NCBI RefSeq assembly: GCF_032854445.1
Contig: NC_088303.1
Location: forward strand, 28,065,265 to 28,129,264
DNA length: 64,000 nt
DNA from: Liolophura sinensis
Lineage: Eukaryota > Mollusca > Polyplacophora > Chitonida > Chitonidae
Reading direction: 5' to 3'
The translations under genes and the position numbers were made by a program. The notes beneath the pieces are model-generated. The model saw nothing but the letters and a program-made list of their open reading frames with translations, was not told where the DNA came from and did not search any database. Every line of letters starts with the position of its first letter. The stretch's first letter is position 1. Below, in pieces: positions 1 through 13,500 of this stretch.

Positions 1-1537
1 ATCTGAAAACAAGAATACGAAACTGGTATATTTTGTATACGCAGACGGCAGTCATTTCAGTTGGTTATATTTCATGCAGGTGCCATATTGATTTACAGCC
101 ATGCAATTATAATTTGTAAAACTTGGCACAGTGGTAAAGATATAATTAATGGTATTATATTATATATAGCTGATCAAAACAGGTATATCAATTTACACTG
201 TGGCCCTCTACTACTTAATTAGATTATCAGGCCTGATCAGCCCCACCCTCCCCTCCCTTTCACAAATTTATCAACTTTATATCGAGATTTTCTTCAGTGC
301 ATGTGTATAATGCATGTGACTCTAAGCTTTCATTGTAGAAAGCAAATACATGCAAAGAAACCCCCCAAAAATGACTAAACAATAAAGAGGATACCTGAGC
401 CTCGCCCAAGACAAACACATTAATCTGTACATTAATAGCACAACCTTAAAAAAAAAAGACAAAAAAAAAAAAAAAAAGACTTGAAAAGTGTGTGTCTTGC
501 TACACTCAGAATAGATAGTCACTGTGATGTCTAGATTAGAAAGTGACTTTCAAATAACAGATTAAAAATTAAAAATGCTGCTGGTAATGAAAAAAGTTAT
601 TATATGATTCATTATTGAATGGATATCATATCAATGTATGCCAATTTCAAAATTTCCCTATATTTCTGTAAGGTCTTTGAAAGTTTATGTAGGACCCCAT
701 CTGTGTTTCTTTTTCAGTGGCAAAAAATGGCAAAAACGCACACAAAAACCAGCAAACATGACATTCCACTCTACAATTCATGTGAGTCTATATAATAATA
801 AATCATCACATGCATGTATGCAGTGTATATAATTTTTAATATCTAAAACTTTGTAAAAGAATATCAATTTTAGTGTTATACAAGACCTTTACAACAAAGG
901 GGACTACATGCATGACCCTAGCTCTTAAAGTCTTAGAATTAAAGGTATATAAAACTATGTATATTATTATGTGTACTTGTAGCAATAAAAAAAAAAACAC
1001 TTTAAGAGAATGCACAGTTAATCCAATGTACGAAAAACAGAAAACATACAGGTCAATAAGTAAGCTGACATACTTAACCAAGACTACTAACCATAGAAAT
1101 GAAACATAAATGGAGCAAAAACCAACTAAAATTTACCTTTCCTCTCAAATATACATGCTCCACTGTGTACAGTAACCACCTATATTTAGTACAAACATCT
1201 ATTTTGAAAGCAGCCTTGTGCATGCTATACACAAAACAAGTCAAAAAAGTGTAAGGTATGCCACATTATCTTGGACCTATAAATGAATACATGTTTATGA
1301 TATAGTTGAGACCTGTGACAATGTAAGACTGGAACGTCTAGGGTTAATGGTTAAAAAGTTAAGTAACCAAAGGTCCTATACCATAAATATCACAGAACCT
1401 ATAATTAATATGCAAAATAAACTACTATCTCAATTTAACTCTATGAAATTAAATTACAAGTAATGCTACAATACATATCCTGTATACCGAGAACACAGAT
1501 ATGACTGCTAAGACAGTTTTTCCCCCATAACAAGCAC
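1..1537. other. FHAD1 3' flank / probable 3' UTR, no gene seen
   Basis: This stretch lies beyond the FHAD1 stop codon and is AT-rich with several A and T runs. I see no ORF with recognisable protein similarity on either strand. A minus-strand ATTAAA-type signal reads as tttaat at 835-840, about 700 nt past the stop; it is a possible poly(A) signal, but such hexamers are common in DNA this AT-rich. The part nearest 1537 is probably FHAD1 3' UTR. Confidence 0.45.
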
Positions 1538-4500
1538 TCATTCAATGACTTCACCTGGTCTTTCGAATCCCTGTAAAAGAAAATAAAACAATATTACTTC
1601 AATAATTTCCTCTTAACAAACTGTCACAACATCTTTCCATAGAGTGTGCTAGGCACCATACAAAACAAAATCAGTTCATCAGTCTTAAACAGTGATCAAT
1701 CGAAAAATAAATTGAACAGAGTGGCAAGCATGGTATGCTTAGAAATCACTTGGCACCTGGAGCACACATGGGTTTCGAACTGAAAACTTTATCTTGAGTT
1801 TTATCCATCCAACAACACCTATAAATACATCTTAAATTTAGACCATGTACATTTTTACTGATATATAATGTGAATAAATTATTGCTGTGAACGATTTTTG
1901 TACCAAAACTCATCACTAATTAAAATTACCCTGGCAAAACGAAGGTGTTAACATGTTTGTTTCACTGGAACACACACATGAATATGAACACACAATTCTG
2001 CAACTGATGACAAGGTAAGATTTCCGTCTCAATTAGTTAACATTTTATGGTGAAGTAACAATAACAACAAACAACATACATGTAGCTGATCACCCATCTC
2101 AAAACAGAGTGAATTGAAACTTATACAAGCATCTGGATACTTTTTCTAGCTGGGTCTGAGGTTACAAAAAAACATGAACGTGCACATAAAATTTAATCAA
2201 TTTCTGAAGCAGATATTGCACTAAAACCAACAGCCAACAGAAATCACAGAATACATTATTTATGCCCAAAAAACTTATCCATGGGTCAGGCAGGTTTTCA
2301 AATCTGATGTGAGGCTCCCTTAGTTAACGAGTATGCAGAATTTGACAATAACTGAAATTATTGCAAGGAAACCAACTGATGACTGGGACAGACGGACAGA
2401 CCCAAATAAATATCCTTCTGTGGACTTTCCTTAAACACCTGGGTTAATAATGAAATGAGTGGAGGTGAGTGTGCACATACAAACCCACAGTGGTTGCCAT
2501 TAAGTTGGGTTGTGGAGGTGAATGGTTGACAGGAACGACAGTCATACACCAGGTCAGTGTGCAGCATTTTCACTTTCAATATGAAATTCTTACCAGCTAA
2601 ATGTTGTCTAGAAGCTCATGCAGATCTACGAGACAAATTGCGAGTGAGCAGCTCTTACCAGTCTCGTCTCTAGCTTGAGAAGCCTCTTTTCTCTCTCCGT
2701 CAAATGTTGCTCGGTTTCACATAAGTCATGCTTCAATGTCTTGATTTCGTAGTTTTTTCGTTTTATCAGCTCCTTCTGTAGCCGTTTTTGAGCTGCCTTC
2801 TGCAAAGTACAAAATATCATGGTCAAAACAGGTAACAACTGCTTGGAGAATACAGACTCACACAAAGTTTTTTACCTGCAACTTTCCAAAAAGTGCAAAA
2901 TATTTCTGAGCATTTTCCAGCTCATTCAGAAATTTTTTTACTTCTCTGGACTTGAGAAATGCTGAGGAAAACCAGATATTCTGTGTACAAAACATTATGA
3001 CTTTTATTATGTCTTTCTCCAGGCCATCATTGATTTTATCAATGTATCTCAGTCATACATGTAAAATTCAGTCAAAATTTACGGTATTAACTATTTCCCC
3101 CTGTTGAAATACAAGTAGTTATCTCTTGTACTTCATTTAATGTTATAAATTACATGTTTCCTTCAACAATAGTTTACTGCCAACGACTGTGTCACCTTTC
3201 CCATGGGGTCCTCTGGTGGGCACTTGTGGGAAGAAGGGGAGTAACTCAGGTGAGCTTTCTCATTCTCTAGATGGAATGTCTGAAATACATGTACAAGGAG
3301 ATTTGGAGACGAGTGATATTGACAAATAACACACAAAAGTATATTAAATTCTTGAGCTTGGTGTTAGACACCATCAAATAAATTCATAAATAAACAAAAA
3401 GTTTACTAATCAAATGCTCCCACGGTTGGTTTCTCACACTGCTCAACTGAAACATTTGTAAAACGTTTAATTTTTTGAATGAAGGTTAGTGTATCAGTTC
3501 CTAATTTTGCATGGATGTTACCTTTTTCTGTTTTATGGCTGCATTCAGTCTCTTCTCCTGGTCTAGCTTAGACTGTGTGTTGTTCAATGATTCTCGCAGA
3601 TACTGACACTCCTCTGATCGATTTCGAACATCATGCTGAAACGCACACACCAGAAGTACACTTGAAAATGCTTGAATGTTGCAGAATACCACAAAAAACA
3701 CATTTAAATGTTTTCACTTCAAACACACAGACAACACTGTTGAGGAGATATTATCAGTGAATTTAACCATAAAATTTTAACCTTTTAATATTTGTTCACC
3801 TTTTCCTTAACACGTTACACACACTTTGCAGACAATATCTTGTTTAATTCACTTTTAATACTGTTGTTTGGCAAGACACATACCACAAGATTTTCGACTT
3901 GACTTCCTTTTTTATCAGCAAGTTCTTGAGCTTGTCTGAAATGTAATATGAAGGATCAGAATACTCTGTACAAACAGCCAACCATTAAAACACCACGGAA
4001 GCATAATTAATCATCTTCCTTCTTCAAATTTTTCTTCCACCATTAAACGCAAGAAGCATTTTGGAAGTATTACAGGAGCTGTCAGATCAATGATCAAAGT
4101 CCAAAACAGGACAAAAATGGCCATTATTTTGTTGAAATAGAGGAAAACAACCCAAGAATATGATGAACTATGCTGAAATTGAGTAAAAAAACAGGTAAAA
4201 AAAACAGTGATAATATTGTCAGAAACGAGTTAAACTCGAACTTCTAATCTAGGTCCAACATAAGTAATATGAACAACATGGGTCTTACCATCTTCTCTAC
4301 GGCAGTGCTATCAATAATTTGAGGCACCAATTTTCAGACTTATCAAGAAACAAGTTAATCAGAACTTTCACTCTGAATCTACTACCACACATCAATAATT
4401 TGCCTCACCTCAACCTGGCCAAGTCTTTTTCATAACCCTGCAACATTTCATCTTTGCGCTGTAGTCGCTCTGACAAGAGTTTGACACGTCTGGCTAACTG

Positions 4501-7500
4501 TTCACAGATATCTTCTCTCTCCTTCTGTAAGCGTCGTCGCTCATCTTTAGGGATGTGAGCCATGGACCGTGCACCAATGGCCTCTTCTAGATCCAGACAG
4601 GCTGCCATTTTCTTCAGTAATGCCAAATACTGCAAGCATTTAAAATACTCATCACAATCATGTATCGTGATGCATACAGGAAAATTTATTCATATGTTAT
4701 GCACAGTTCTTTAAAATGCCAAAATCATTCTGGTAGTTGGCATCAGTGTGGGAGCCTCTATGGCTCAGTCACTGTGGGTGAGATCTATTCAGGGAGGATG
4801 ACATGTAATCAATGTAGATGAGATCTATTCAGTGTGGATAGTATGTATTCAGTGAGGATAGTATGTCCTCGCTTTGGATGACATCTGTTCAGTGTGGAAA
4901 GTATGTAATCATTCTGGATGACATCTATTCAGTGTGGAGAGTATGTAATCCCTCTGGATGACATCTATCCAGTGTGGAGAGTATGTAATCACTCTGGATG
5001 ACATCTAATCAGTGTGGATAGTATGTAATTACTCTGGATGACATCTATTCAGTGTGGAGAGTATGTAATCCCTCTGGATGACATCTATTCAGTGTGGAGA
5101 GTATGTAATCCCTCTGGATGACATCTATTCAGTGTGGAGAGTATGTAATCCCTCTGGATGACATCTATCCTGTGTGGAGAGTATGTAATCCCTCTGGACG
5201 ACATCTATCCAGTGTGGAGAGTATGTAATCCCTCTGAAGGACATCTATTCAGTGTGGATAGTATGTAATCCCTCTGGATGACATCTATTCAGTGTGGAGA
5301 GTATGTAATCCCTCTGGATGACATCTATCCAGTGTGGAGAGTATGTAATCACTCTGGATGACATCTATCCAGTGTGGATAGTATGTAATCACTCTGGATG
5401 ACATCTATTCAGGGTGGAGAGTATGTAATCAATCTGGATAACATCTATCCAGTGTGGAGAGTATGTAATCACTCTGGATGACATCTATCCAGTGTGGATA
5501 GTATGTAATCCCTCTGGATGACATCTATTCAGTGTGGAGAGTATGTAATCCCTCTGGATGACATCTATCCAGTGTGGAGAGTATGTAATCACTCTGGATG
5601 ACATCTGTTCAGTGTGGAGAGTATGTAATCACTCTGGATGACATCTGTTCAGTGTGGAAAGTATGTGGCCTGTCCAATCATAAACATAGGCTACACTTAA
5701 GTTAGTTGAGTAGGCCTCAGTGGTTAGTGAAACCCAGAAGCCTCTCACCAATGCAGTCGCCATGAGTCCAGCTTATGGTGGCTTTCTCTCCATCTGTGTG
5801 TAGTAAGGTCTTCCAGCAACCTGCGGATGTTTCTCCTGGGTGCTAGGGTTTCCTTCCACCATAATGCTGGCCACCGTGGTATCAGTGAAATATTCTTGAG
5901 TTCGGTGTAAAATCCCAGTCAAGTGAATAAAAAAATCAGTTAGCAAAAGCAGACATACCGTAGCTTCGCTACTCTCTAAAGCATCTAATGTTTCCCTGTG
6001 AGCACTCTTCTCCATCTCCACTTCTGCCGTCACTGTGGGCATCATGCCCCGCACTCTGTTGACTTCACGGTCAAGGGAGGTAACACTATGTAAGGTGTGA
6101 TCCTCTGACAGCAGCTGGTTGGCTCTCATCTCTGCCAATTCTTTCTTCAGGATGATTACTTGCTGCAAGGCCTGGTCATGTGTAGGCACTGGATAAAACA
6201 CAAATAATTAGAGATATTAGTTCAGTCTGAATGTCAGAAAAACAGTAAGATTTGACTAAAGCTGTCCCACATTTTGATCAGCCAGAATTCATGTAGGTTA
6301 AGAGATGCTTGTCTCACTCCCACATAATGGTACTAGAATAAAGGATTGGTGATGTGTAAGCACATGATAAAAAACAAACCATTTTCATCGGCCAGAATTC
6401 ATGCAGGTTGACCGATGCTTTTCTCTCCCAAAAGTAAAGATACCCAGGAAAGATAGACTGGTGTGTGTAGGCACTACATAAAACATCAATCAAGTTTTGA
6501 TTGGGCAAAATTCACACAGTTGATTGCAGTTGGTCTCACACCCCAGTAATGATGCTGCATGGATATATATGGTGCTACATGAATGTAACCATGAATGTGA
6601 CACCAAATCCAGTCAATTATACTGACACCAGGCCAAACAGTCCTGTGCCATTGCTTTATTCTATCAGCCAGTGCTGAGCACCAAACGAGACAGTGACAAG
6701 TTCCATTTCTAAAGTCTCTGATATGACCTCACCAGGATTTGATTCCAGGTCTTTCAACTTCACACAAGATAGATATGTCCTTGATCTAAATACGCAGATT
6801 GGTGGATATCATTTGTAAAGTGGTCAAAGTAAAAGTGTTGTTGTTGTTTAGGATTTACACTTCCCGGATATCGCACAGATTCATGTATTCTTGAAATTTA
6901 GGTGAGATCAGCCAGATTTCAAGCTTTAGAATGAAGCTACACAAAGAATGTGTAAATCTCAATTAAACATAATAAGTTTTTTTTCCTATCCTCTGAGGGC
7001 CATCAAGAAAATGAATTCCACTGTAATCTGATCATTCAGAGGAATGAGGACGACATAAAACACCAATCAGATAAATTCCAAGCTGTCAATAAGAACAATG
7101 AAGACAACAGAAGATGATTACACTTACATGGAGGCTTGGCTTGTTCCAAGGCCTTGACCCTGGCCCTCAGTTCTGACAGCGCCTCTCTCTGTCTAAGGAT
7201 AACCTGTTCGTGGCGTTCCCCGCGACACTGGGCACCAAGGGCGGTCATCTCAGAAGTAATGCGGCCCTTTATAATTTTGTGGAGAATGGATGAAACAACT
7301 TAAAACTCGAGTTTGATCTATAATTTGGCATGGTGAAACTATGACAAAACTGGCCAAAAATATGGTGATAATGGGGAAAAAAAAAAAAGAAAAGAAAAAC
7401 AGTCTGAATCTCAAATCTGACATGTAACCAGTTATGGTCAAATTATACACCAAGTTTCAATTCAATATGATTAACCAGATTAGAAAAATGTCTGGCAAAG

Positions 7501-10500
7501 GATTTGGTGTTTTGGGGTGGTTGGGTGGGTTTTTGGTGAACTTACCGCTGGTTCCATAGGGTACTAATTATAACTATAAAGTTATCTGCGTTTTGAGAAG
7601 GGTACAAAGTATGTGAGGACAAACCCGAGGTATGAAATTTTACTGCTTCGTTCCAGTATATAGTAAAGCATCATACCACCATAATGTACGTGGGAAGGTC
7701 TGTCAGCAATCTGTGGATAGTCATGGGTTTCCTCTGGGCTCTGCCCAGTTTTCTCCTACCATGAAGCTGGTCGCCGTCGTATAAGTGAAATATTCTTGAG
7801 TATGGCATTAAACACCAAAAGAATAAATAAACCCCACCATACTAGAAATGGTTTCTTGTGATATCAATCAAACATTCTACTCACTTCATTTTCTAATAAA
7901 TCCAGCTGCTTTTTCTGCTCATCCTTTTCATCTTGTAACTTGCCCTCTAAACTTCTAATCTGGCTCAAGTTGTCATCAATATGTTGTTGAAACTTTCGAG
8001 AAATGGATTTTTCTTTGCTGTGCAAGAATTAAGATGGAAAACACATAAACTCAAATGCATATAAAGCAAATTTTTACCTGTTGTGCAAACAACAGAGAAA
8101 ATACATCTGCTAAGAAAGACTCTGAAAATAGCAATACCACACCATACTCACCATGACCCTTTCCTCTTTGAGCTGTATGAATTACGTATATCAAAGTCCA
8201 CAAAAGACCAAAAATGGCCAAAATTTTGTTGAAAATGGATGAAATTGCAGTATCAAGCCAAATGCATGGTCAGTAATTCCCCTGAAAATCACCATGAACA
8301 AAACGCCATGGGTTTCTCCTGCGCTCTGTCCAGTTCCCTCCCACCATAATGCTGGCTGTCGTTGTATAAGTCAAATGTTCTTGGGTATGGCGTAAAACAC
8401 CAATCAAATAAATAAATAAACAAAACAAAACAAAACTCAAACTTGATCTGAAGTTACATGCTATACCACAGACCATGTCATAAAAATGTTTAAATTACAA
8501 AAATAAGCTTGTCACTGAAATTTATCAGTTTGCAAAATGACATGGCTCTTAAATTACAGGCAATCATGCCACTGAATTTTACCTGAGCTCTGATTCTAAA
8601 CTTTTCACTTCTTCTTTTCTCTTGTCTATAATCTGAGATAATTTTGCCATCTGTTGCTTCAGTTCTATTATCTCCCCTTTCTGCTGAATAACCTGGGCTC
8701 TGTTCTGTTCAATCTCCTGTTTCTGCTTTTCGCTCATCTCCCCTGAGCAAGGAAAAAAATCATGGACTCAAACTTGTGATACTAGTTATAATCTACAAGT
8801 GTTTATAGACATCAAAATGTTAACTACCCTGTCAGAAACATCGAGTTTTCTTCAAGGTCGATTTGAGTTTTTTTCAGATCTAACTTCCCTGTAATAGTGC
8901 CATACTGAGTTTTTTTCAAATATCTAACTACCCTAGGCCAAAATTACAAAATTGTTTGCTTGATGTTACAAGCCCTTTATAACAAAAGAGGGTAGGTAAG
9001 TTTTTTTGTTTTTTTTTGTGTGGAAGGGAAGAACACTCATAGAATCATGTTCAAATGATTGATCACAATTTCTCAACATTGATCAGAAAGTGGTACTAAA
9101 TTCTGTCACCCAATATTTGGCAATTCTCAAAATAAATATTCTTAGATCTTTACACTAAAACTCACCAGTAAACATTAGTTACACATTTTTACGAGTACAA
9201 TTTAAGTCAACAGTTTGTGCTAGCATTTTCAGGTCCTGTATAGAGTGGGTGAGCATGTGAAAATATAACCAAAATCCTGTTCAGCTGATACTTTTGACAG
9301 AGAGAAGTGGAACCTCATGACCCAGTAAAATAAAACCTATACTGAGACATCTGTTTCCATTTTCTTAAATTTCCTAATTTTAATCAGGTGGCAAAGTTAT
9401 AATATGGGTTCGGGGTTCCCAAACGCCTTTCCAGAGGGTGATGTCCCCGTGATTACACAGAAGAAAGCCATCGCTGGTGTTTGACTGGCCGCAGACACTG
9501 TGATGGGATGATTGTCATCTTGACATGAGTGCGTGGTGCAAATACACAGTCAAAACAACACTTTTAGACAGAACTGTTAAAGACATCCTGCACTCCATCT
9601 AGTTGACAAGAAGTGCCTTTTCCAGAATTGAGTTTTATTGAAATATATTCAGTTTTTCTGTACATTATAGCTTTTTGAGTTTTTTTTTAAAAAATCTGTA
9701 TTCAGCATTTTGAACCTCTTAACTACCATTTAGTGGTCGATGTCTATGAACCCCTGAATCTGTATCATTTAATAGTTCACTGGTTAAGGTTTCACACTAT
9801 ACTGAAGAATATTTCTCTATCATATCTCATAAGTTGAGAAAAACTGTGCAAAACTCTGGGTGATATATCACAGATGGACTGTAAAATGACTTGTCACAAT
9901 GTGATATCATGTTACTGAACTGAAGCCTAACTTATGATATCAGAGAGACGTGCAGAAGCCTTTATAAATGTGATATCAGAGAGACAAACATATCAGAGAG
10001 AGAGACAAATAGAAGTTTTAGTTGTGATATCAGAGAGATGGACTGAACCCTTACCTCTGATACCAGACAGAAAGACAATATAACAGTGATATTACAAAGA
10101 CAGGCACAAGGCTTACCTGTGATATCAGACAGACAGAAAACTTACCTATGATATCAAAAGGTCAGACAGAAGGCTTATCCATGATATCAGACAGACAGAC
10201 AGACAGAAGGCTTATCTATGATATCAGACAGACAGACAGAAAACTTAACTATGATATCAAAAAATCAGACAGAAGGCTTATCCGTGATATCAGACAGACA
10301 GACAGAAGGCTTATCTGTGATATCAGACAGACAGACAGACAGAAAACTTACCTATGATATCAAAAAGACAGACAGAAGGCTTACCCGTGATATCAGAAAG
10401 ATAGACAGAAGGCTTATCTGTGATATCAGACAGACAGACAGAAAACTTACCTATGATATTAAAAAGTCAGACAGAAGGCTTATCCATGATATCAGAGAGA

Positions 10501-13500
10501 CAGACAGAAGGCTTATCTGTGATATCAGACAGAAGATTTACTTATGATATGAAACAGACAGACAGTAGCCTTACCTGTAATATCAGAGAGACGAGCTGAA
10601 GCCCCCACTAAATCACGTCGTAAGCCATTAGACACATCTACCTGTTCCTTAAGTTTTCTCTTCAATTCCAAGTTTTCTGGCCTGAAAACAGAAAGAATAA
10701 ATAGAGTAGATGCATAACTGAAAGAAGTCAGAAAATTATAACATGGCAGTTATTCTGCAACAGCACTAACCTTTGATATGACATGGACTTTGAAGTTTAG
10801 AGACTGTTCCTTTGATTTCTTGGTTTGATTACTGTTTAATACCACACCATACTGACAAACGGATCTCTGATACAACTTAGGTCAGGTTTATAGGGGCAGG
10901 AACTAGAAAGTCATGAGCAAACCACAGCCCTCCGCCAGGTACTGTTGACTTGAATTTCATCATTAAAAACTGCATACCAGCTAGGAAGCAAATAAAAAAT
11001 TCTAAACATCGTATTAAAGTGTCGTTGGTTGCTGCTGTTAGAGTTGCAATTATTGTGCAGTTGCTCTTTGTTTTCACTCAGTTGACAGAGGTATTCTTAT
11101 TTAAAGAGAATACTGCAGCCATATGAGCCTTTGTTCTGTCATGCAACAAACTCACACAAATCTTTGTTAAGCTATGCAACAAACCCACACAAATCCTTGT
11201 TCTGCCTTGACACAAGCCCCTTTTCTACCATCTAACAAACCTATACAAATCCACGTTCTGTCATGACATAAACCCACACAAATTCATGTTCTGCCATGCC
11301 AAAACCCACACAAATCCATGTTCTACCCTGCAACAAATCCATACAGATCCTTGTTCTGTCATGCAGCAAACCTTTACAGATCCTTGCTCTGCCATCAAAC
11401 AAACCCATACAGATCCTTGTTCTGCCATCAAACAAACCCATACAGATCCTTGTTCTGCCATCAAACAAACCCATACAGATCCTTGTTCTGCCATCAAACA
11501 AATGCATACAGATCTGTGTTCTGCCATCAAACAAACCCATACAGATCCTTGTTCTGCCATCAAACAAACCCATACAGATCCTTGTTCTGCCATCAAACAA
11601 ACCCATACAGATCCTTGTTCTGCCATCAAACAAATGCATACAGATCTGTGTTCTGCCATCAAACAAACCCATACAGATCCTTGTTCTGCCATCAAACAAA
11701 TGCATACAGATCTGTGTTCTGCCATCAAACAAATGCATACAGATCTGTGTTCTGCCATCAAACAAATCCACACAGATCCTTGTTCTGCCATCAAACAAAT
11801 GCATACAGATCTGTGTTCTGCCATCAAACAAATGCATACAGATCTGTGTTCTGCCATCAAACAAACCCATACAGATCCTTGTTCTGCCATCAAACAAACC
11901 CATACAGATCCTTGTTCTGCCATCAAACAAATGCATACAGATCTGTGTTCTGCCATCAAACAAACCCATACAGATCCTTGTTCTGTCATCAAACAAACCC
12001 ATACAGATCCTTGTTCTGTCATCAAACAAACCCATACAGATCCTTGTTCTGGCATCAAACAAATGCATACAGATCTGTGTTCTGCCATCAAACAAATGCA
12101 TACAGATCTGTGTTCTGCCATCAAACAAATCCATACAGAACCTTGACCTGCCATTAAACAAAACCATACAGATCCTTGGTCTGTAATCAAACAAACCTAT
12201 TCAGATCCGGGGTCTACCATCAAACAAAACCCATACCAATCTTTGGTCTGCCACCAAACAACCCCATACTACAGACCCTTGCTCTGACATATAACAAAAC
12301 CATGGAAATCCTTTTTCTCTCATCAAACAAACCCATACAGATCCTTGGTCTGCTATACAACAACCCATACAGATCCTTGGTCTGCTATACAACAACCCAT
12401 ACAGATCCTTGGTCTGCTATACAACAATCCATACAGATCCTTGGTCTGCTATACAACAACCCATACAGATCCTTGGTCTGCCATACAACAACCCATACAG
12501 ATCCTTGGTCTGCCATACAACAACCCATACAGATCCTTGGCCTGCTATACAACAACCCATAGAGACTGCTGATGTGTCATCACACAAACCCATACAGACA
12601 CCAGTTCTCTTCTACACTGTTATTACATGCATACAGCTGCCATGTACAAACACATGCTTGTGTCAAATCTTACCTTAAAACTGAGATGAGCTGCTCCAAG
12701 GCCACAAACTCAGGGGAATTCTTTGGATCAATTATATCTCTCGGTTTATGAATTAAGGCAGGTTTTTGAATTGGCTTGTTTTTCAGGTCTGAAAAGAATA
12801 AAACAAGTTGCATGTAAGCATCTTCTTTTTCACTTTTTTTATATTTAATAATGCATATAAATTTTGTAGAAATGAACTCAAGCTTAAAGCTTTGGATTAA
12901 GTTACCTGGACAAAATGGTGCCACCACCTGTATGTACTGTCCTATAATACTTCGTTTGTGCCAGTCATTGAGAAAGTAGATATGATCACACTTGATTTTA
13001 ATTGAACATGTACATGAGAATGAAGAAATGATAAGGCATGATCCTAAAGGTGTGCTCATACAGTGCCATTTGTTCACATGAACTAGCATTTCTCCTACAT
13101 GCTGTTCCATCCTGCCAGATGAATTTGAAGTGAGTATCAGTAGAAAGGTTACGGAAAACTGTTTTTATTTATTTATTTATTTATTTGATTGGTGCTTTAC
13201 ACCATACTCAAGAATATTTCACTTATATGATGGTGGCCAGCATTATGATGGCAGGAAACAGAGTACAGACTGAGGAAACCCACAACCATCTGCAGGTTGC
13301 TGGCAGACCTTCCCATGTACGGCCGGAGAGGTAGCCAGCATAAGAATGTTTTTTTAAAATAACGACATGTTTTTAAAAAAATGCTTCCTTGCTTTTTTAG
13401 ATTTTTTTCCCAAAGAAATAACTGCAATCAAATTTTCGAATTGTAAGGTGAACATTATGGAGCATACTGCCAGTGGCAAGGTATTCTCACATCCCAAACT

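Noticed and set aside
4770..5664. Possible CRISPR-like regular repeat
   Set aside because: The units are contiguous with no unique spacers, and the host is an animal genome.
9400..9560. Locally more GC-rich segment in FHAD1 intron 17
   Set aside because: No reading frame, splice pattern or repeat match that I could recognise; composition alone is not enough.
10148..10547. RQTDRRL-type repeat ORFs
   Set aside because: These are frames of the splice-junction-derived array in FHAD1 intron 17; frame and unit length drift between copies.
11241..12194. ORFs of 279-317 codons on both strands
   Set aside because: They are translations of the 33-bp tandem repeat inside an FHAD1 intron, open in nearly all frames because the unit is a multiple of three.
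12176..12678. Plus-strand ORFs in the 32-bp block
   Set aside because: Repeat-derived; the 32-bp unit rotates the frame so no stable protein repeat exists.
12788..13110. Long minus ORF extending the FHAD1 exon 16 upstream
   Set aside because: The part above 12788 is intronic: a clear acceptor lies at 12789-12790 and only the downstream portion keeps phase with exons 15 and 17.
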